Shown in pieces: positions 1 through 9,493 of a stretch of DNA of 23,045 nucleotides. Position 1 is the first letter of the stretch; every line of letters begins with the position of its first letter. Origin of the DNA: Terfezia claveryi (lineage: Eukaryota > Ascomycota > Pezizomycetes > Pezizales > Pezizaceae); the NCBI GenBank assembly GCA_015179025.1, contig WHUX01000486.1, positions 1 to 23,045 of the forward strand, read 5' to 3'. The translations under genes and the position numbers were made by a program. The notes under the pieces were generated by a model, which was not told where the DNA came from, did not search any database, and saw nothing but the letters and a program-made list of their open reading frames with translations.

Positions 1-285
1 TGCTAGCCTTTTGCTCTTATCCGGACCTCTACTTCATTTTGCCAACTAGTATATCTTGATGAGTTTTTCCTCTTACCACTACTTACGATTATGTAGGGCC
101 AGCCCAATAGATCGATCGAGTTGTTAATTGCATTTGCCGCAGTAGGTATCGGATCGGTGGTGGATTGCGTCAGTAGGAATTCTTGGTTCGATATCGAAGA
201 TATTCAATAGTATAGCACTGCTTATAGCTGTACACGTAATAGAGGATGTATATTAAACATCTAAGGGATGTCATCGGTATTTATG

Positions 286-374
286 CTTACTTTCTACTAT
301 GCATGGCCATGTTTGACTTACCTTCTACCATGCATGGTCAAGTTTGACTTACCTTCTACCATGGCCCTGTTTGA
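286..374. repeat. 31-bp minisatellite, about 3 copies
   Basis: Three consecutive units start at 286 (31 bp), 317 (31 bp) and 348 (27 bp, with a 4-bp deletion), all with the pattern CTTAC.TTCTACYATG..(GG) ... GTTTGA. The small open frame that crosses it is made largely of this repeat and is not treated as a gene. Confidence 0.85.
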
Positions 375-1240
375 CCTTCTAGATATCCGGTATTTTATGC
401 GTCTAGAATCAAACAGATTTAGCTTCGTCATGCTACAACCCGATTCCATACACTAGTATAGTATCCACTTCCTTCGAACCTCACCTGTATTTTTCATCAA
501 GATTCCCAAATAGGCAATATCGAGACCAGCCTAGGCTTTGCTATTCCCTATATTCAGCACATCGCGATGTAGACATGTCCATTTTTAAAGTATCTTGAAT
601 CCGACGAAAAAAACATCTGTTTCCATATTCTATGGCCAGATTTTATATACAAATGAGCTGTCATTATTGTCTTACATTGAAAAATATATATATATATTGT
701 CTCAATATAGTATAGTTAACATAGGTAGCTATATGTTTCGCCAAGATTCCCAGAACTGTGGGTAGAGTTTAAATTCCTAGAACTGCGAGGTAGAGTTTCC
801 TACCTCCATACGTTTTGCCAAGATTCCTCGAAGTGCCATCTAGACTTGTATTTACCCCTAGATACAACTAGAGGGCTTATAGATTAGTCTTGATTAGACC
901 TGTAGAGGGTTATAGATATACTTTTGATTAATGCCAACAGAATTCAACAAATGTGTAAAGTAAGGCAGCGTGCTTCATAACCAACTCTCTACTGCCAGGC
1001 GGCAGTACTAGAGTTTTACCATAGCAAACTATAGGTGCACGGAACCTATAGCTTCTATTTAAGTATATCTTGCTGGCATATATTCTATTGTCGCTCTAGA
1101 TGTAAAAGGTAGGCCCGACCGGCCTATAACTTGTTATTAGAACATAGAGGGAGATGGGCCCAAACGGGCCCAAAATATAATAGCTCAATACTTTATTATT
1201 GGTAGATATCTACTACTGTGTTTCTGTCTCTATCTCTGGC

Positions 1241-1287
1241 TTGAACTGACTTGAACTGACTTGAACTGACTTGAACTGACTTGAACT
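1241..1287. repeat. 10-bp tandem repeat TTGAACTGAC, about 4.7 copies
   Basis: Perfect head-to-tail copies of TTGAACTGAC run from 1241, ending in a partial unit. Confidence 0.95.
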
Positions 1288-1332
1288 CTCCTCCAACTGA
1301 GGGGAATTCAGGGACTATATACTGTCCAGAGT

Positions 1333-1364
1333 GGGGCAGTGCTGGGGCAGTGCTGGGGCAGTGC
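1333..1364. repeat. 11-bp tandem repeat GGGGCAGTGCT, 2.9 copies
   Basis: Two full copies and one 10-bp copy of GGGGCAGTGCT in direct succession. Confidence 0.9.
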
Positions 1365-1463
1365 GCCATCATCTGACCCATTACATGATTTGAAATCAAC
1401 ATGATAGAAACTGCTAGAAACTACTAGGAAATAGAACTACAAGTATCGCGTGACCCTTCCAAT

Positions 1464-1620
1464 GAGTCACGCTCATTACTATAATGAAATACATGAGTTA
1501 CTATACCTTTATTATCATCTGCCGGCCGACGCTGGCGGCCTGATAATATCCTATTCCACTAGGTTAAAAGTTGGTATGTAACGGGAGTTACATTTCATTG
1601 GGAAATGGAATGTGACTTCC
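1464..1620. repeat. Foldback (MITE-like) inverted repeat with nested hairpins
   Basis: The arm 1464-1517 (GAGTCAC ... AATGAAAT ... TTACTATACC ... ATTATCA) matches, with gaps, the reverse complement of 1541-1620. Small perfect hairpins are nested inside or overlap it: GCGTGAC/GTCACGC (1448-1454 with 1466-1472), ATGTAAC/GTTACAT (1576-1582 with 1587-1593), CATTTC/GAAATG (1591-1596 with 1602-1607) and TATTATCA/TGATAATA around 1510-1548. The right arm carries an extra ~22 bp. I see no ORF and no clear target duplication, so a MITE is the likeliest but unproven reading. It could instead be subterminal sequence of the neighbouring Plavaka element. Confidence 0.45.
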
Positions 1621-1843
1621 TTACAAAATGTTTCCGTAGTCTTGATTGTACTAGTCCTTCTGCAGAAGCCAAATATTCAAGTGTGTAGAAACTTTGCTAG
1701 AGTGTCTGCCGGGCCAAATACCGGGCCAAACACCAAGGCTGTCAGTTGCTTGTTTCTATGATGTGTTTCTTAATCTAATGAGAAATGTCACAATGCCAAC
1801 AACCCTATTATTTACACCAGCAACTAGGAAAGACAATATATTT

Positions 1844-4626
1844 CTAGTTATGAATTGAATTCCATGTTTCCAAATCAATCTGGTTGTTTACTAACTAACT
1901 TTCTCCCAGCTCCAATGGTATTAGGTGTGCAATTCCCTCAATTGTAGCAATTGGGATGACTACTCCGTCTGAGCAGGTTAGCAACCCGACGTGTACCATT
2001 CCTTCTGTAGCTCGAACCACTGCCCCTCCTAAACATTGAAGTAAGGTTACATGCACGAGACGATATACCATTCCCTATTTACTTCTGAGTTTAAAAAGTG
2101 CATTTAAACTTCCAGGTATTCGTTCATTCAATAAATTAGGCTGTCTCCTACCAGACGCAGGGTATCTTCTGACCCAGACCCAATCATTTCTCTTTTGCCC
2201 TCAAAACTCCTTTTCCCTAGTACACCTTGCAACATGCATAAGAAAACCCGATCTGCTAAACTTTAGCACAGGAATTTGAAGAGCACCATAAGCCCAAATA
2301 TGCCTAGCTAAAAGCCTAAGTACCTTGGAATCTGCAACCTTGAGTTCACGAGTTAAAAATACACTCGTAGCTAATTTTAAATGGGACAAGCCAGCTGTAC
2401 GTTCCAAGTATTCGAGATTTAATACTCTTCCTAAATCAATTTGGCTTTACAATTTCAGGTAAACATGGTTCTCCTGAGAGCTTTTTCCAACACTCTTGGT
2501 CTAATCATTCAATTCCCTAATGCGGCTCCAAGCACTAATCGTAAAATCTTTCATGGCAAATGTATGGTCTCTTGTGTAGGTGGTGATAATTTGGGGTGTT
2601 GCATCGACCTTATTACTCCGATGGTATACATCCTTGAATCTCTTGTACATGGCTTCACTTATATCAGTCGAGTATTGACTCAAGGCACCAAACTTTGGTA
2701 TCTGTTTAGTATAATGGAAGATCAGATGAATCTTCAGGAAATTGTAATGTGCTCCATCTTTCAAAATCTTATCAACCAACTCCTTTCTTTCAAGAGTGTT
2801 TTCCTGATGTTGCTTAATCTTCTCCGATGTGGTGTGGTCTGCGGCAACCAATGCCTTCGTCTGCTCTCTTAGCAAGTTCTTGTGTGCCTCGGCAGCAGCC
2901 TTCTTTGCTCTTTTGCCTGCCCAAAAGCGTAAGAACACATCTTTGGTCTCGTGAAAGTCTCGCAAATATTGTCATAAATATGAAACTGTCTCATCTGTAT
3001 GGCTGGGATACTGAGTCATCAGATAGAAGTCAGTAAGGCTACGAACACAGAGAATTACTTTGTTAAACTCTTGTGGTTAACCTCTAGTTGGGTGTGGTTG
3101 GTTGGCATTCCGATGCAAAGCGGCAGCAAATGTACCAAGAATTACTTTAGCAAAGTTCCGTATTTCCTTCCCTAACCATTGCGAGACGACCCGGTATGCT
3201 TTCGTAGGAACAGAGAACCCCGGATAGGGTGGCAATCGACACCACACATGGTCAAATATATTTATTCTCTCTTGATGCTCCAAAAAACCTTGAATCCACT
3301 CCATCAAATGAGCCAATACTCCAAGCAGGATATTATGCAAGATATCCGCTCGAACTAGATCTGGTGGATTCAAATTAGGGACTGACCATAAAGCGTTGTT
3401 AATGTTTTTGATGCCATATTCATTCAGCCTGCTAGTGTCAGATTCCTGGTAGGCAGTAGCATAATCTATGTGAGAATGATAAGGAGAACCAGTCTCCAAA
3501 TACTCACCCAGCTTCTCTACTGGAGTTATGCAAGTGGGACAGCGATTACTAGCAATTCCATGGATTGTAGCATTTTCCATATGGTCAACAAGCCAACAAA
3601 ACAGCTTAGGAAAGTATAGTCGAATGTTCCCGTCAGTACAAACCATTTTATATCCCTTCTGACATCTTGCATCGGATAAAGGCTTCAACAGGCATGTTAA
3701 AACCTCATGGATAGTTTGCAAGGCTTGGATTTCCTGTGTTTCGACCGAATAGGCAAATATTTTATTGACTCGTTTCGGCTCTATTGGTAAAAGGGCTATA
3801 GGTATCCAGGTATGCATTGTATGTATATTTCGTATAGAGCTTCGGATGTTTTCTATGCTCATATACACTGGCCACAATTTTTTATCTCCAGAAAAATTTG
3901 TGAGGTGAGTTTCGTCCAATGCTAAAAGAATTAGAACTAGTGTTCCTCCATTAGGAAGGGATTCCTATTTATAAATTAGTTTAAAATCCGACGCAGTATG
4001 TCTAAACTACTCACCTGAGTTTCCTCCTACCATTTCGTAGTATTGATCTCACTATATACTCGATTCCCTTGCATGTCATATTCTGGCTGATACCTCCATA
4101 CCATATCAGAAGCATAAGGCTTCTGACACAGAAGATACTCCACCACCGAGATAATATCGCGATAATGGAACTGTACTCCTTCGAGCAAAGGATAGTTCAC
4201 TATACCTGAATACCAGTGAGGTTCATTTGCTGCAGCATCCATGAGCTTATACATTATGTAGGCAGAATGAAATTAAACTTTATGCATTGGGTTCAAGCTT
4301 TTCAAAATACCATCGTGGAAGAATTGCTCAATTCTTCCCTTGCAAGTCTTTGCTGAATTAAAGAAGCACGCCAGTCGATATTCAACTGAATCCTGGAATA
4401 GTGCATATAAATTGAAACTGGGATCTTCTTCCGGAAAGGAATGTTTTTGTATAGGCATGCCTGCATGTGGACTAGAGATTGAAACGTCTGTATCGGATTG
4501 TTGACCCTCCTCGTCGGATTCTAATTCATTGGAAAAGTCACGAGCTTCCTTATCTGATCCCTCACTGGCAAACTTAGTATCGGAAGAAAGGTAATCTGGA
4601 GAACAAATGGCTGCCAGCACATCCAT
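1844..4626 (-). pseudogene. Plavaka-type transposase, copy 1 (degenerate)
   Basis: Remnant of a fungal Plavaka (CACTA-related, DDE-type) transposase read right to left. An acidic N-terminus (4626-4276) is followed by the W-rich segment 4254-4027, then the diagnostic core: LDETHLTNFSGDKKLWPVY (about 3930-3870), CTDGNIRLYFP near 3640-3605, NRCPTC near 3550-3533 and DILHNILLGVLAHLMEW near 3345-3295. The C-terminal half runs to a stop at 1844-1846. Reading through intron 3965-4014 restores family-like sequence. Nonsense codons sit at 4273-4275, 4027-4029, 3077-3079, 2972-2974, 2501-2503, 2447-2449, 2201-2203 and 1895-1897. Copy 2 keeps a sense codon at each of those it covers, often with TGG-to-TAG, CAR-to-TAR or CGA-to-TGA logic. 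The open frame extends upstream to about 4717 with a basic KSRKR stretch that could be a nuclear localisation signal. It is certainly non-functional, and the family call is from memory of the motifs. Confidence 0.85.
3965..4014 (-). other. 50-bp intron in Plavaka copy 1
   Basis: On the minus strand the exon ends ACTCAG, followed by donor GTGAGT (from 4014) and acceptor AATAG ending at 3965, with a branch-like ACTAAT shortly before the acceptor. Joining the exons in phase 0 leads directly into LPNGGTLV..LALDETHL, the expected transposase sequence. Confidence 0.7.
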
Positions 4627-4717
4627 GTCCAGACTTGAAGTTGCTAGGTCAGATAACTGCCGCTTTCTAGATTTTGGTGTTTCCAGGCTGCTAACCTTTT
4701 CTCCAGGGTGAACTTTA

Positions 4718-5301
4718 GCTATGTAATTAGAATACTACCCAGCAGAAATGTAGAGTTTCGTACACCATTGGTATTGTGTTTTATGCTGGTTCATGTTGTT
4801 TCATGTGGCTTGTGCGGCAGAATGTTTGTTGTAGCAAATCTTGCTATTGATCCGACGTATTGTATTAGATGGAATAATATGTTCGTTCGACAAGGTAAAT
4901 AAGGGGTACAAAGCCTTCGCTTCGCTCATGTTGGTATAAGTTGTAAGAGGAAAGGTACTTAGAACTTGCTTACTACACTGTCCTCCAGTTTCTAATTTTA
5001 GATGGCACCTCACATTAGGCCAAAGAAATTACTACATCCAGGAAATCTTGGTAGCTACTACAGTATAGAATCTTAGGGAGAAACAATATGAGTATCGGAG
5101 ATCAGATTTTAGGATGTCGGGAACACTATACTATTAATTGTAACAATCGGAAACACTGTATTGTTAGTTGTAACAAATGTTTCCGAAATATTGGATTGTT
5201 AGTTATAACAAAGGTTGGCAAGTCATGTAAATTCAAGCAAACATTGGTATCTAACTATGTAAGCAAACCATTAATACCTGTTTTCTGACTTTATAAGCCA
5301 A
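4718..5301. other. Upstream flank of Plavaka copy 1, no gene seen
   Basis: This lies 5' of the minus-strand transposase. Short open frames exist on both strands, but none shows a recognisable motif. The N-terminal zinc-finger region seen in some Plavaka proteins is not evident. A possible acceptor (TTCTAATTACATAG on the minus strand, near 4720) could join a lost first exon. The distal part contains the subterminal-type repeats at 5130-5211. Confidence 0.5.
5130..5211. repeat. Subterminal-type repeats beside Plavaka copy 1
   Basis: Three spaced copies of ATTGTTAGTTGTAACAA-like sequence end at about 5147, 5176 and 5211. Between them CGGAAACA (5148-5155) and its reverse complement TGTTTCCG (5178-5185) occur, and TGTTTCCG recurs on the other side of the transposase at 1629-1636. 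Short repeats in both orientations near the ends are typical transposase-binding arrays of CACTA-like elements. That role is inferred here, and I could not fix the element termini. Confidence 0.4.
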
Positions 5302-5486
5302 CTACCGTATCCACTGGTGAATAACGATCCTAGTCAGTTCTCTGACTTTCACTGAAGACATTGTTATTAGCAGGTCAGTGAGTATGTTACCACCACCTGT
5401 TTTGCACTCGGATTGATCCTTTACTGCATAAGCTCGGCCTATGTCTTTAAACTGACAAGGATCGTTGTTCACCAGTGATGCGGTAG
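5302..5486. mobile_element. MITE-like element with ~35-bp terminal inverted repeats
   Basis: The left arm 5302-5337 (starting CTACCG, containing CACTGGTGAA and ACGATCC, ending GTCAG) is the reverse complement of 5452-5486 with three mismatches and a 1-bp gap. The 114-bp centre has no ORF. The size and structure fit a non-autonomous inverted-repeat element. The target duplication is not clear by eye. Confidence 0.7.
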
Positions 5487-5631
5487 CTTTACTTACTCTA
5501 CAACTTAGACAACCCCACGCTTGATCACAACTTAAAGAGCACTACTAGATATATCTATTCACATAAGGTTAGAACAACTTAACTATATCAGTCAACTCTA
5601 TTACCTGACACACAGAGATAGACCTTTTGGG

Positions 5632-7698
5632 ATGATATTGACAGAAGCAGAGGCTGGCAGAGCTAATACTCATTTGAAGCATAAGAAGGATGATCCCCGA
5701 GCACCGGCACTCACTGGTAAGCAATCGATTCGAAATGCCTTTAGGGTATATTTAAGACATTGTGTTTAAGACATATTGTATCTAAAAACACACTCACAAT
5801 GTCCGCTGGTATGCTTATTGGGAATCCGGAAGACAGGTAGCCAATATACATAGTTAAGTATCACAAAGAGTCAGGAAAGTGAAAGCCAAAAGTTGCAGCT
5901 TGCAAAATGAACCGAAAGGCAAGAAGACATCTTGGAGAAAATGCGGAAGTAAGAGCGAGAGCTGCAGCCATGATTATGGTGGATCAGAGTTTGGGTGTAG
6001 AATTGTAAGATGCACAAAAATGGGCGACCAAAGCAAGATGGCTGGCATCGGAGGAATAAGGGCAAGTTGTTGTTGTTGTGCTACAGGTCCGAGCTGATAC
6101 AAATTTTCTTTAGTTATTTGAATTGGTTGGATAGAGCTGGTGAATAAAAGAAAGGAGAAGCTTCACATTGAATGGGATCTCTCACAACCTGTTATCATTT
6201 TCCAATGACATGGAAATCATCCAACCAGCTAACGCAACAGGCAGGCGTGGGGAGTCAGAAGCATACCGCTTCCCAAATCATAGCACCACTTGCGACTACC
6301 AAATGCTCAGCTCCAGTACAATTAAGGAATGAAATTAGCTTCAATAATAATATTGATGATATTGATGAAATTAATAATGAGGTATGTAGAATAAAAATAT
6401 GGGGTACCAACCTAACTAATATATAATATAGGGTGACAGAAGTAGTAGCGAATCCGATGAAGATGAAAACAAAACCAGCACGCCGACTAGTATTTTGGCA
6501 CCAGGTATCGGCAAACAGATAAGAGCATTTGCAGGTATTCTAGGAATGCATCAAGGAATAACGAATGTTGCATGGAAGATTGTTGAACAATACACCCTCT
6601 ACAAGAAGCTTCTGTTAATACCAGGTGAGGTCCTATTACTGATAGAGAATGCATAGGCAAGAGCACAAATCGAAAGTCGATATCTGGAGAGGGTGCCGGC
6701 AGTTGATTGCTATGTATGTATTATTATTATTTTTTTTTTTAAAATACTTGTTACTCCTCATATGGCCCCTATGTATATAGTAGGCTTCCACAGAAAGGCG
6801 TCGGAATACTAATGTGGTGTAGCTCAAAAGTATACATACGAGGACTAGAGCTCATCTAGTAGTTGAATGTCATTTATACATTATAAAGATCTATGGCATT
6901 AACCGATTATCAAAGGAAGAAATGAAGCAGAAGATTGAATATTTGCTTGATGGGGATCGGTTTATTTACAGGCGTGCAAAACAAGACGTAAGTGGGCATT
7001 AGCAGTCAGAAACCTGATGTTAACGAGATGTTATAGCTGCATGAGAGGTGATTTCGAGCCGAAGAAATCATAGCTATAGTCTTTCAGAAATATTTCGAAG
7101 GTGCGAAGCGAAAAGGAAATTGAGAGCCCGATTTTTTGGAAAAAATCAATAGTGTCTTCATTTGCTTCATCGCTATAGTAATAAGACATTGCTTGAAGGC
7201 TTGGAAGACCAGTGAATGTGCAGAGAGTGTGCAAGAGTTCAAGTACAAGACTGCTTGGTATAAGTTGGCTTACCAAAAGACCCATGTCGTCGGGAAACAG
7301 CTAATATGAGTAGTGACGTATGAAAGGATGTCGAAGACATGGCGAGTTATGAACCACACATACAAGAACTGATCGTAAGCAATATCAAAGCAGATATCTC
7401 ACGTTGGATTACAGCCTACGTGAAGATAGTTGAGATTGAGCCAACCAATGCCCCGTAGCCGGAAGATCAAGAAAAATATGAGACTGAACTGGAGGAGGAG
7501 CTAAATCACTCATATAATAGGTTGAACGTCCCAGAGAGTAAGTGACAGCGTCAGAGGGGCTAGTTGCGAGACTCATCAGTTGAGATGGCAGAGCCTTTGC
7601 AGCTGGATCTTGGTGATATATATGTAGATCCTGATCAAACTAGTGATGAGCATAGTAATGAAGAGAGTGGAGAAAATGAGGATGAAAGTGGACACTGA
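5632..7698 (+). pseudogene. Broken multi-exon gene, DUF6532-like
   Basis: Discontinuous coding segments can be read on the plus strand. An ATG at 5632 opens a short charged exon ending at donor GTAAGC (5717). There is a basic/Ala-rich segment around 5890-6060, then an exon resuming at 6432 after intron 6382-6431 (GDRSSSESDEDEN ... LAPGIGKQIRAFAGILGMH). A further segment at 6850-6990 reads SKEEMKQKIEYLLDGDRFIY, followed around 7060-7290 by EIIAIVFQKYFEGAKRK, VFICFIAIVIRHCLKAW and FKYKTAWYKLAYQKTH. An acidic tail ends at TGA 7696-7698. The arrangement of a '..LL.D.FIY', then 'I..VF..YF', then 'CL..W......F....W...Y' recalls fungal DUF6532 proteins, whose function is unknown. A TGA near 7120 and frame changes show decay. 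The family is tentative; the presence of a former gene is firmer. Confidence 0.5.
6382..6431 (+). other. 50-bp intron in the DUF6532-like gene
   Basis: Donor GTATGT at 6382, branch-like CCTAACTAAT at 6411-6420 and acceptor ATATAG at 6431. Splicing joins ..DEINNE to GDRSSSESDEDEN in frame. Confidence 0.75.
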
Positions 7699-7740
7699 AG
7701 AGACTAAAGGGGTAGGAATTGAGCAGAACATGTGTTTGGG

Positions 7741-8023
7741 TTATCTTGTTGTTTGTTCTGTTTATCTCGTTCTTTTTCCAGTTCTCTAGTTATTTGTGTG
7801 GGTTTTTATTTCTTTCAGTTTTCATATTTTCATAATCAGGAAGGGGGATGTCAGGGAATATTAGGTTGGATGGACTGAGTTGGATTTCTGAATTTTATAT
7901 ATTATCTTGTTGGTTGTTCGGGTTATATTGCTCTTGGTTCCGGTTATCTCACTATTTTTTCTAGTTATCTAGTTCTTTGTATGGTGGGGATATTTGGTTG
8001 GATGGAGGGAGTTGGATTTCTGA
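7741..8023. repeat. Degenerate direct repeat, two units
   Basis: Unit 1 (7741-7891) and unit 2 (7902-8023) both begin TTATCTTGTTG.TTGTTC, share CTAGTTATYTAG/TTCTTTGT-like middles, and end GGTTGGATGG...GAGTTGGATTTCTGA. Unit 1 contains an extra stretch with GAAGGGGGATGTCAGGG (around 7840-7855), which resembles a polypurine tract plus LTR start. No matching second LTR was found. Confidence 0.6.
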
Positions 8024-8690
8024 GTGTTAGTGTATTCAATTTAATGGAGGATGTTTATAGATATTATAGCAAGGGAGCGGGGGTAGAGAATAGAAACAAG
8101 TTTGAGAAACAAGATAAAAGAAGGTTGCACATCGAAAGCGTGATATAATGTGATAATAATACAAGACGCAGAACACCCAGCACTGGATATAGAAAAGCAG
8201 TTAGTAATGTGTGCATGTTACAAAAGAGGTGGAGAAATTGTACGCATTATGAAAGAGGTGGAGAAATTGTACGAGTTATGAAAGAAGTGAAGAAATTGAG
8301 TGCATAGAGGAATGTAAACATAGGAACGAAAATTTAGAAACGGAGGGCGATATAGGGCAGGATTAATAAAGATAAAAAAACAAAGGGGGTGGAGGCAGAG
8401 ACAGAGGAGAAGGATTGATGTAGTAGATGGAGGTCGTCGGGTAGAATTGTACCAGAGGTTAAGTAGAGTGAGAGTATGGTAAATATGCAGAAGAGAATGT
8501 AGGGAAACAAAGAGAGGGAGTGACATGGAAGGAATACGAGAGAAGACAGAAAAAATGAAGAGACGGAATCGCTACGAGGAAATAGGGCAAAGGGACGTAG
8601 GAAGGGATGGCAACTATATAGCGTCGGGGAAGTTTTAATAGTTGCAAGAAGTTAGGAAGTAGAGAACAAAAGGATTTGCATTGGGATGAT
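8024..8690. other. Purine-rich non-coding stretch
   Basis: The plus strand is strongly enriched in G and A for roughly 600 bases, while the minus strand yields low-complexity Leu/Pro/Tyr/Ser-rich frames (for example 8218-8526) that follow from this composition. Apart from the 29-bp tandem repeat, no gene or element can be supported. Confidence 0.5.
8223..8305. repeat. 29-bp tandem repeat, 2.9 copies
   Basis: The units AAAGAGGTGGAGAAATTGTA..NNTTATG start at 8223 and 8252 and differ by a few bases. A shorter, more diverged third unit starts at 8281. Confidence 0.9.
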
Positions 8691-8769
8691 GTGGGCAGCT
8701 ATCGTTGGCATCAGAATCGCAAGTTTTGCTATAGGGCTTCAGGTACTTCCAAAGCACCTGATGCAATTT

Positions 8770-9240
8770 TTTTTTTTGCTGATGTCCAAAGCTATGCCCT
8801 CTAATAGGCTATATACATAGGCTAATTGGTACTGAATGGTAGGGAACTTTGCAGTATCCCCATTCAGTTTGATCTTAATGGAATTTTTCCAGGCTTTCAA
8901 GTGAGTCCTGTTGCCATTAAACTTTGATGGGGTGGGGAGATCTTCGGTTTTGGGTGTCTGGGATGCTTGGGGTGCTGGGGCTATTTAGAATTCAATTGTG
9001 TCTAGGGCCCTATTCAGAGTCTGGATAGTTCTTTTTTCATTAACTAAGTCATTCTAGGTGGTTGCGAAGTTGTTTTGGTAGGAGGTGAGGTCAGCCTAGT
9101 ATGAAAGGAGGTCTTCAGTGAGTATTGTGACTTCGTCATTAGCCCTGGTCTGTTTTTGTTGCCATGATAGTGCAAGCAATTCATAATAGTGGAAGCAATC
9201 CATGATGTACAAGAAATCCATGACAGTGATAGTGTGCTAA
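8770..9240 (-). pseudogene. Ancient gag remnant (Ty3/Gypsy), antisense
   Basis: No long ORF survives, but reading the minus strand gives a clear alignment to the gag at 16658. ANDEVTILTEDL matches the coiled-coil segment SADEEITVLQNDL. NEKRTIQTLNRAL matches NERTTIQTLNRAM. KTEDLPTPSKFNG and LKAWKNSIKIKLNGDTAKFP match the start of the capsid-like domain, and YQLAYVYSLLEG follows. Stops such as those in SY*ADL and TT*NDL interrupt it. Homology fades into a poly-T/A run near 8768. It is more diverged than the other gag copies and in the opposite orientation, so it comes from a separate, older insertion. Confidence 0.75.
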
Positions 9241-9493
9241 GTTAAATTTAACCTGAATTATATATAGTATGTATGAGAACTTGTCCGAAGTTAGGTACCA
9301 GCACTAGTACTAAATCAATAACACTAAGGGTTGGCAAGTACTTGTCGGCTACTCAGCACTAGCCTAAGTAATCCAGAGCAGCGAATAACCAAATCGCTGG
9401 TTTGAAGAGTAGAGAAAAACCAACTCGCCAAGGTGAGATTTAGTGAGGCAGTTCAAGAAAAAATCACCTCGTGGCATATACTAGATAAGATAG
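9241..9493. other. Spacer without recognised feature
   Basis: About 250 bp between the antisense gag remnant and the pol pseudogene. No ORF, repeat or LTR-like end is visible. It may contain the unrecognisable continuation of either element. Confidence 0.5.

Larger units (their letters stand above)
1..1463. other. Non-coding, repeat-bearing flank
   Basis: No convincing gene on either strand: the open frames are short, lack recognisable motifs and partly consist of simple repeats. The stretch holds minisatellites (listed separately), a degenerate repeat of the form CCAAGATTCC..GAA.TG around 736-860 with an earlier partial copy near 497, a twofold repeat of TAGAGGG.TATAGAT near 870-930, a (TA)n run near 683-700, and a doubled GGGCCCAAA near 1156-1174. 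I cannot assign it to a named element. Confidence 0.6.

Noticed and set aside
1241..1364. CRISPR-like array
   Set aside because: The repeats are contiguous 10- and 11-bp units without spacers, and the genome is eukaryotic.
2441..2872. 143-codon plus-strand frame
   Set aside because: Antisense shadow of Plavaka copy 1, whose minus-strand reading has family motifs and matches copy 2.
3922..4014. A 93-bp intron ending at TTTTAG (3922) in Plavaka copy 1
   Set aside because: The sequence 3922-3964 reads in frame as LPNGGTLVLILLALDETHL-type transposase sequence, so the shorter 50-bp intron ending at 3965 fits better.
6172..6426. 84-codon frame as a stand-alone gene
   Set aside because: Its 3' part runs into a good intron (6382-6431) and the coding sense continues after it; it is part of the broken DUF6532-like gene.
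8218..8526. 102-codon minus-strand open frame
   Set aside because: Arises from purine-rich, stop-poor composition and a 29-bp tandem repeat; no domain-like pattern.
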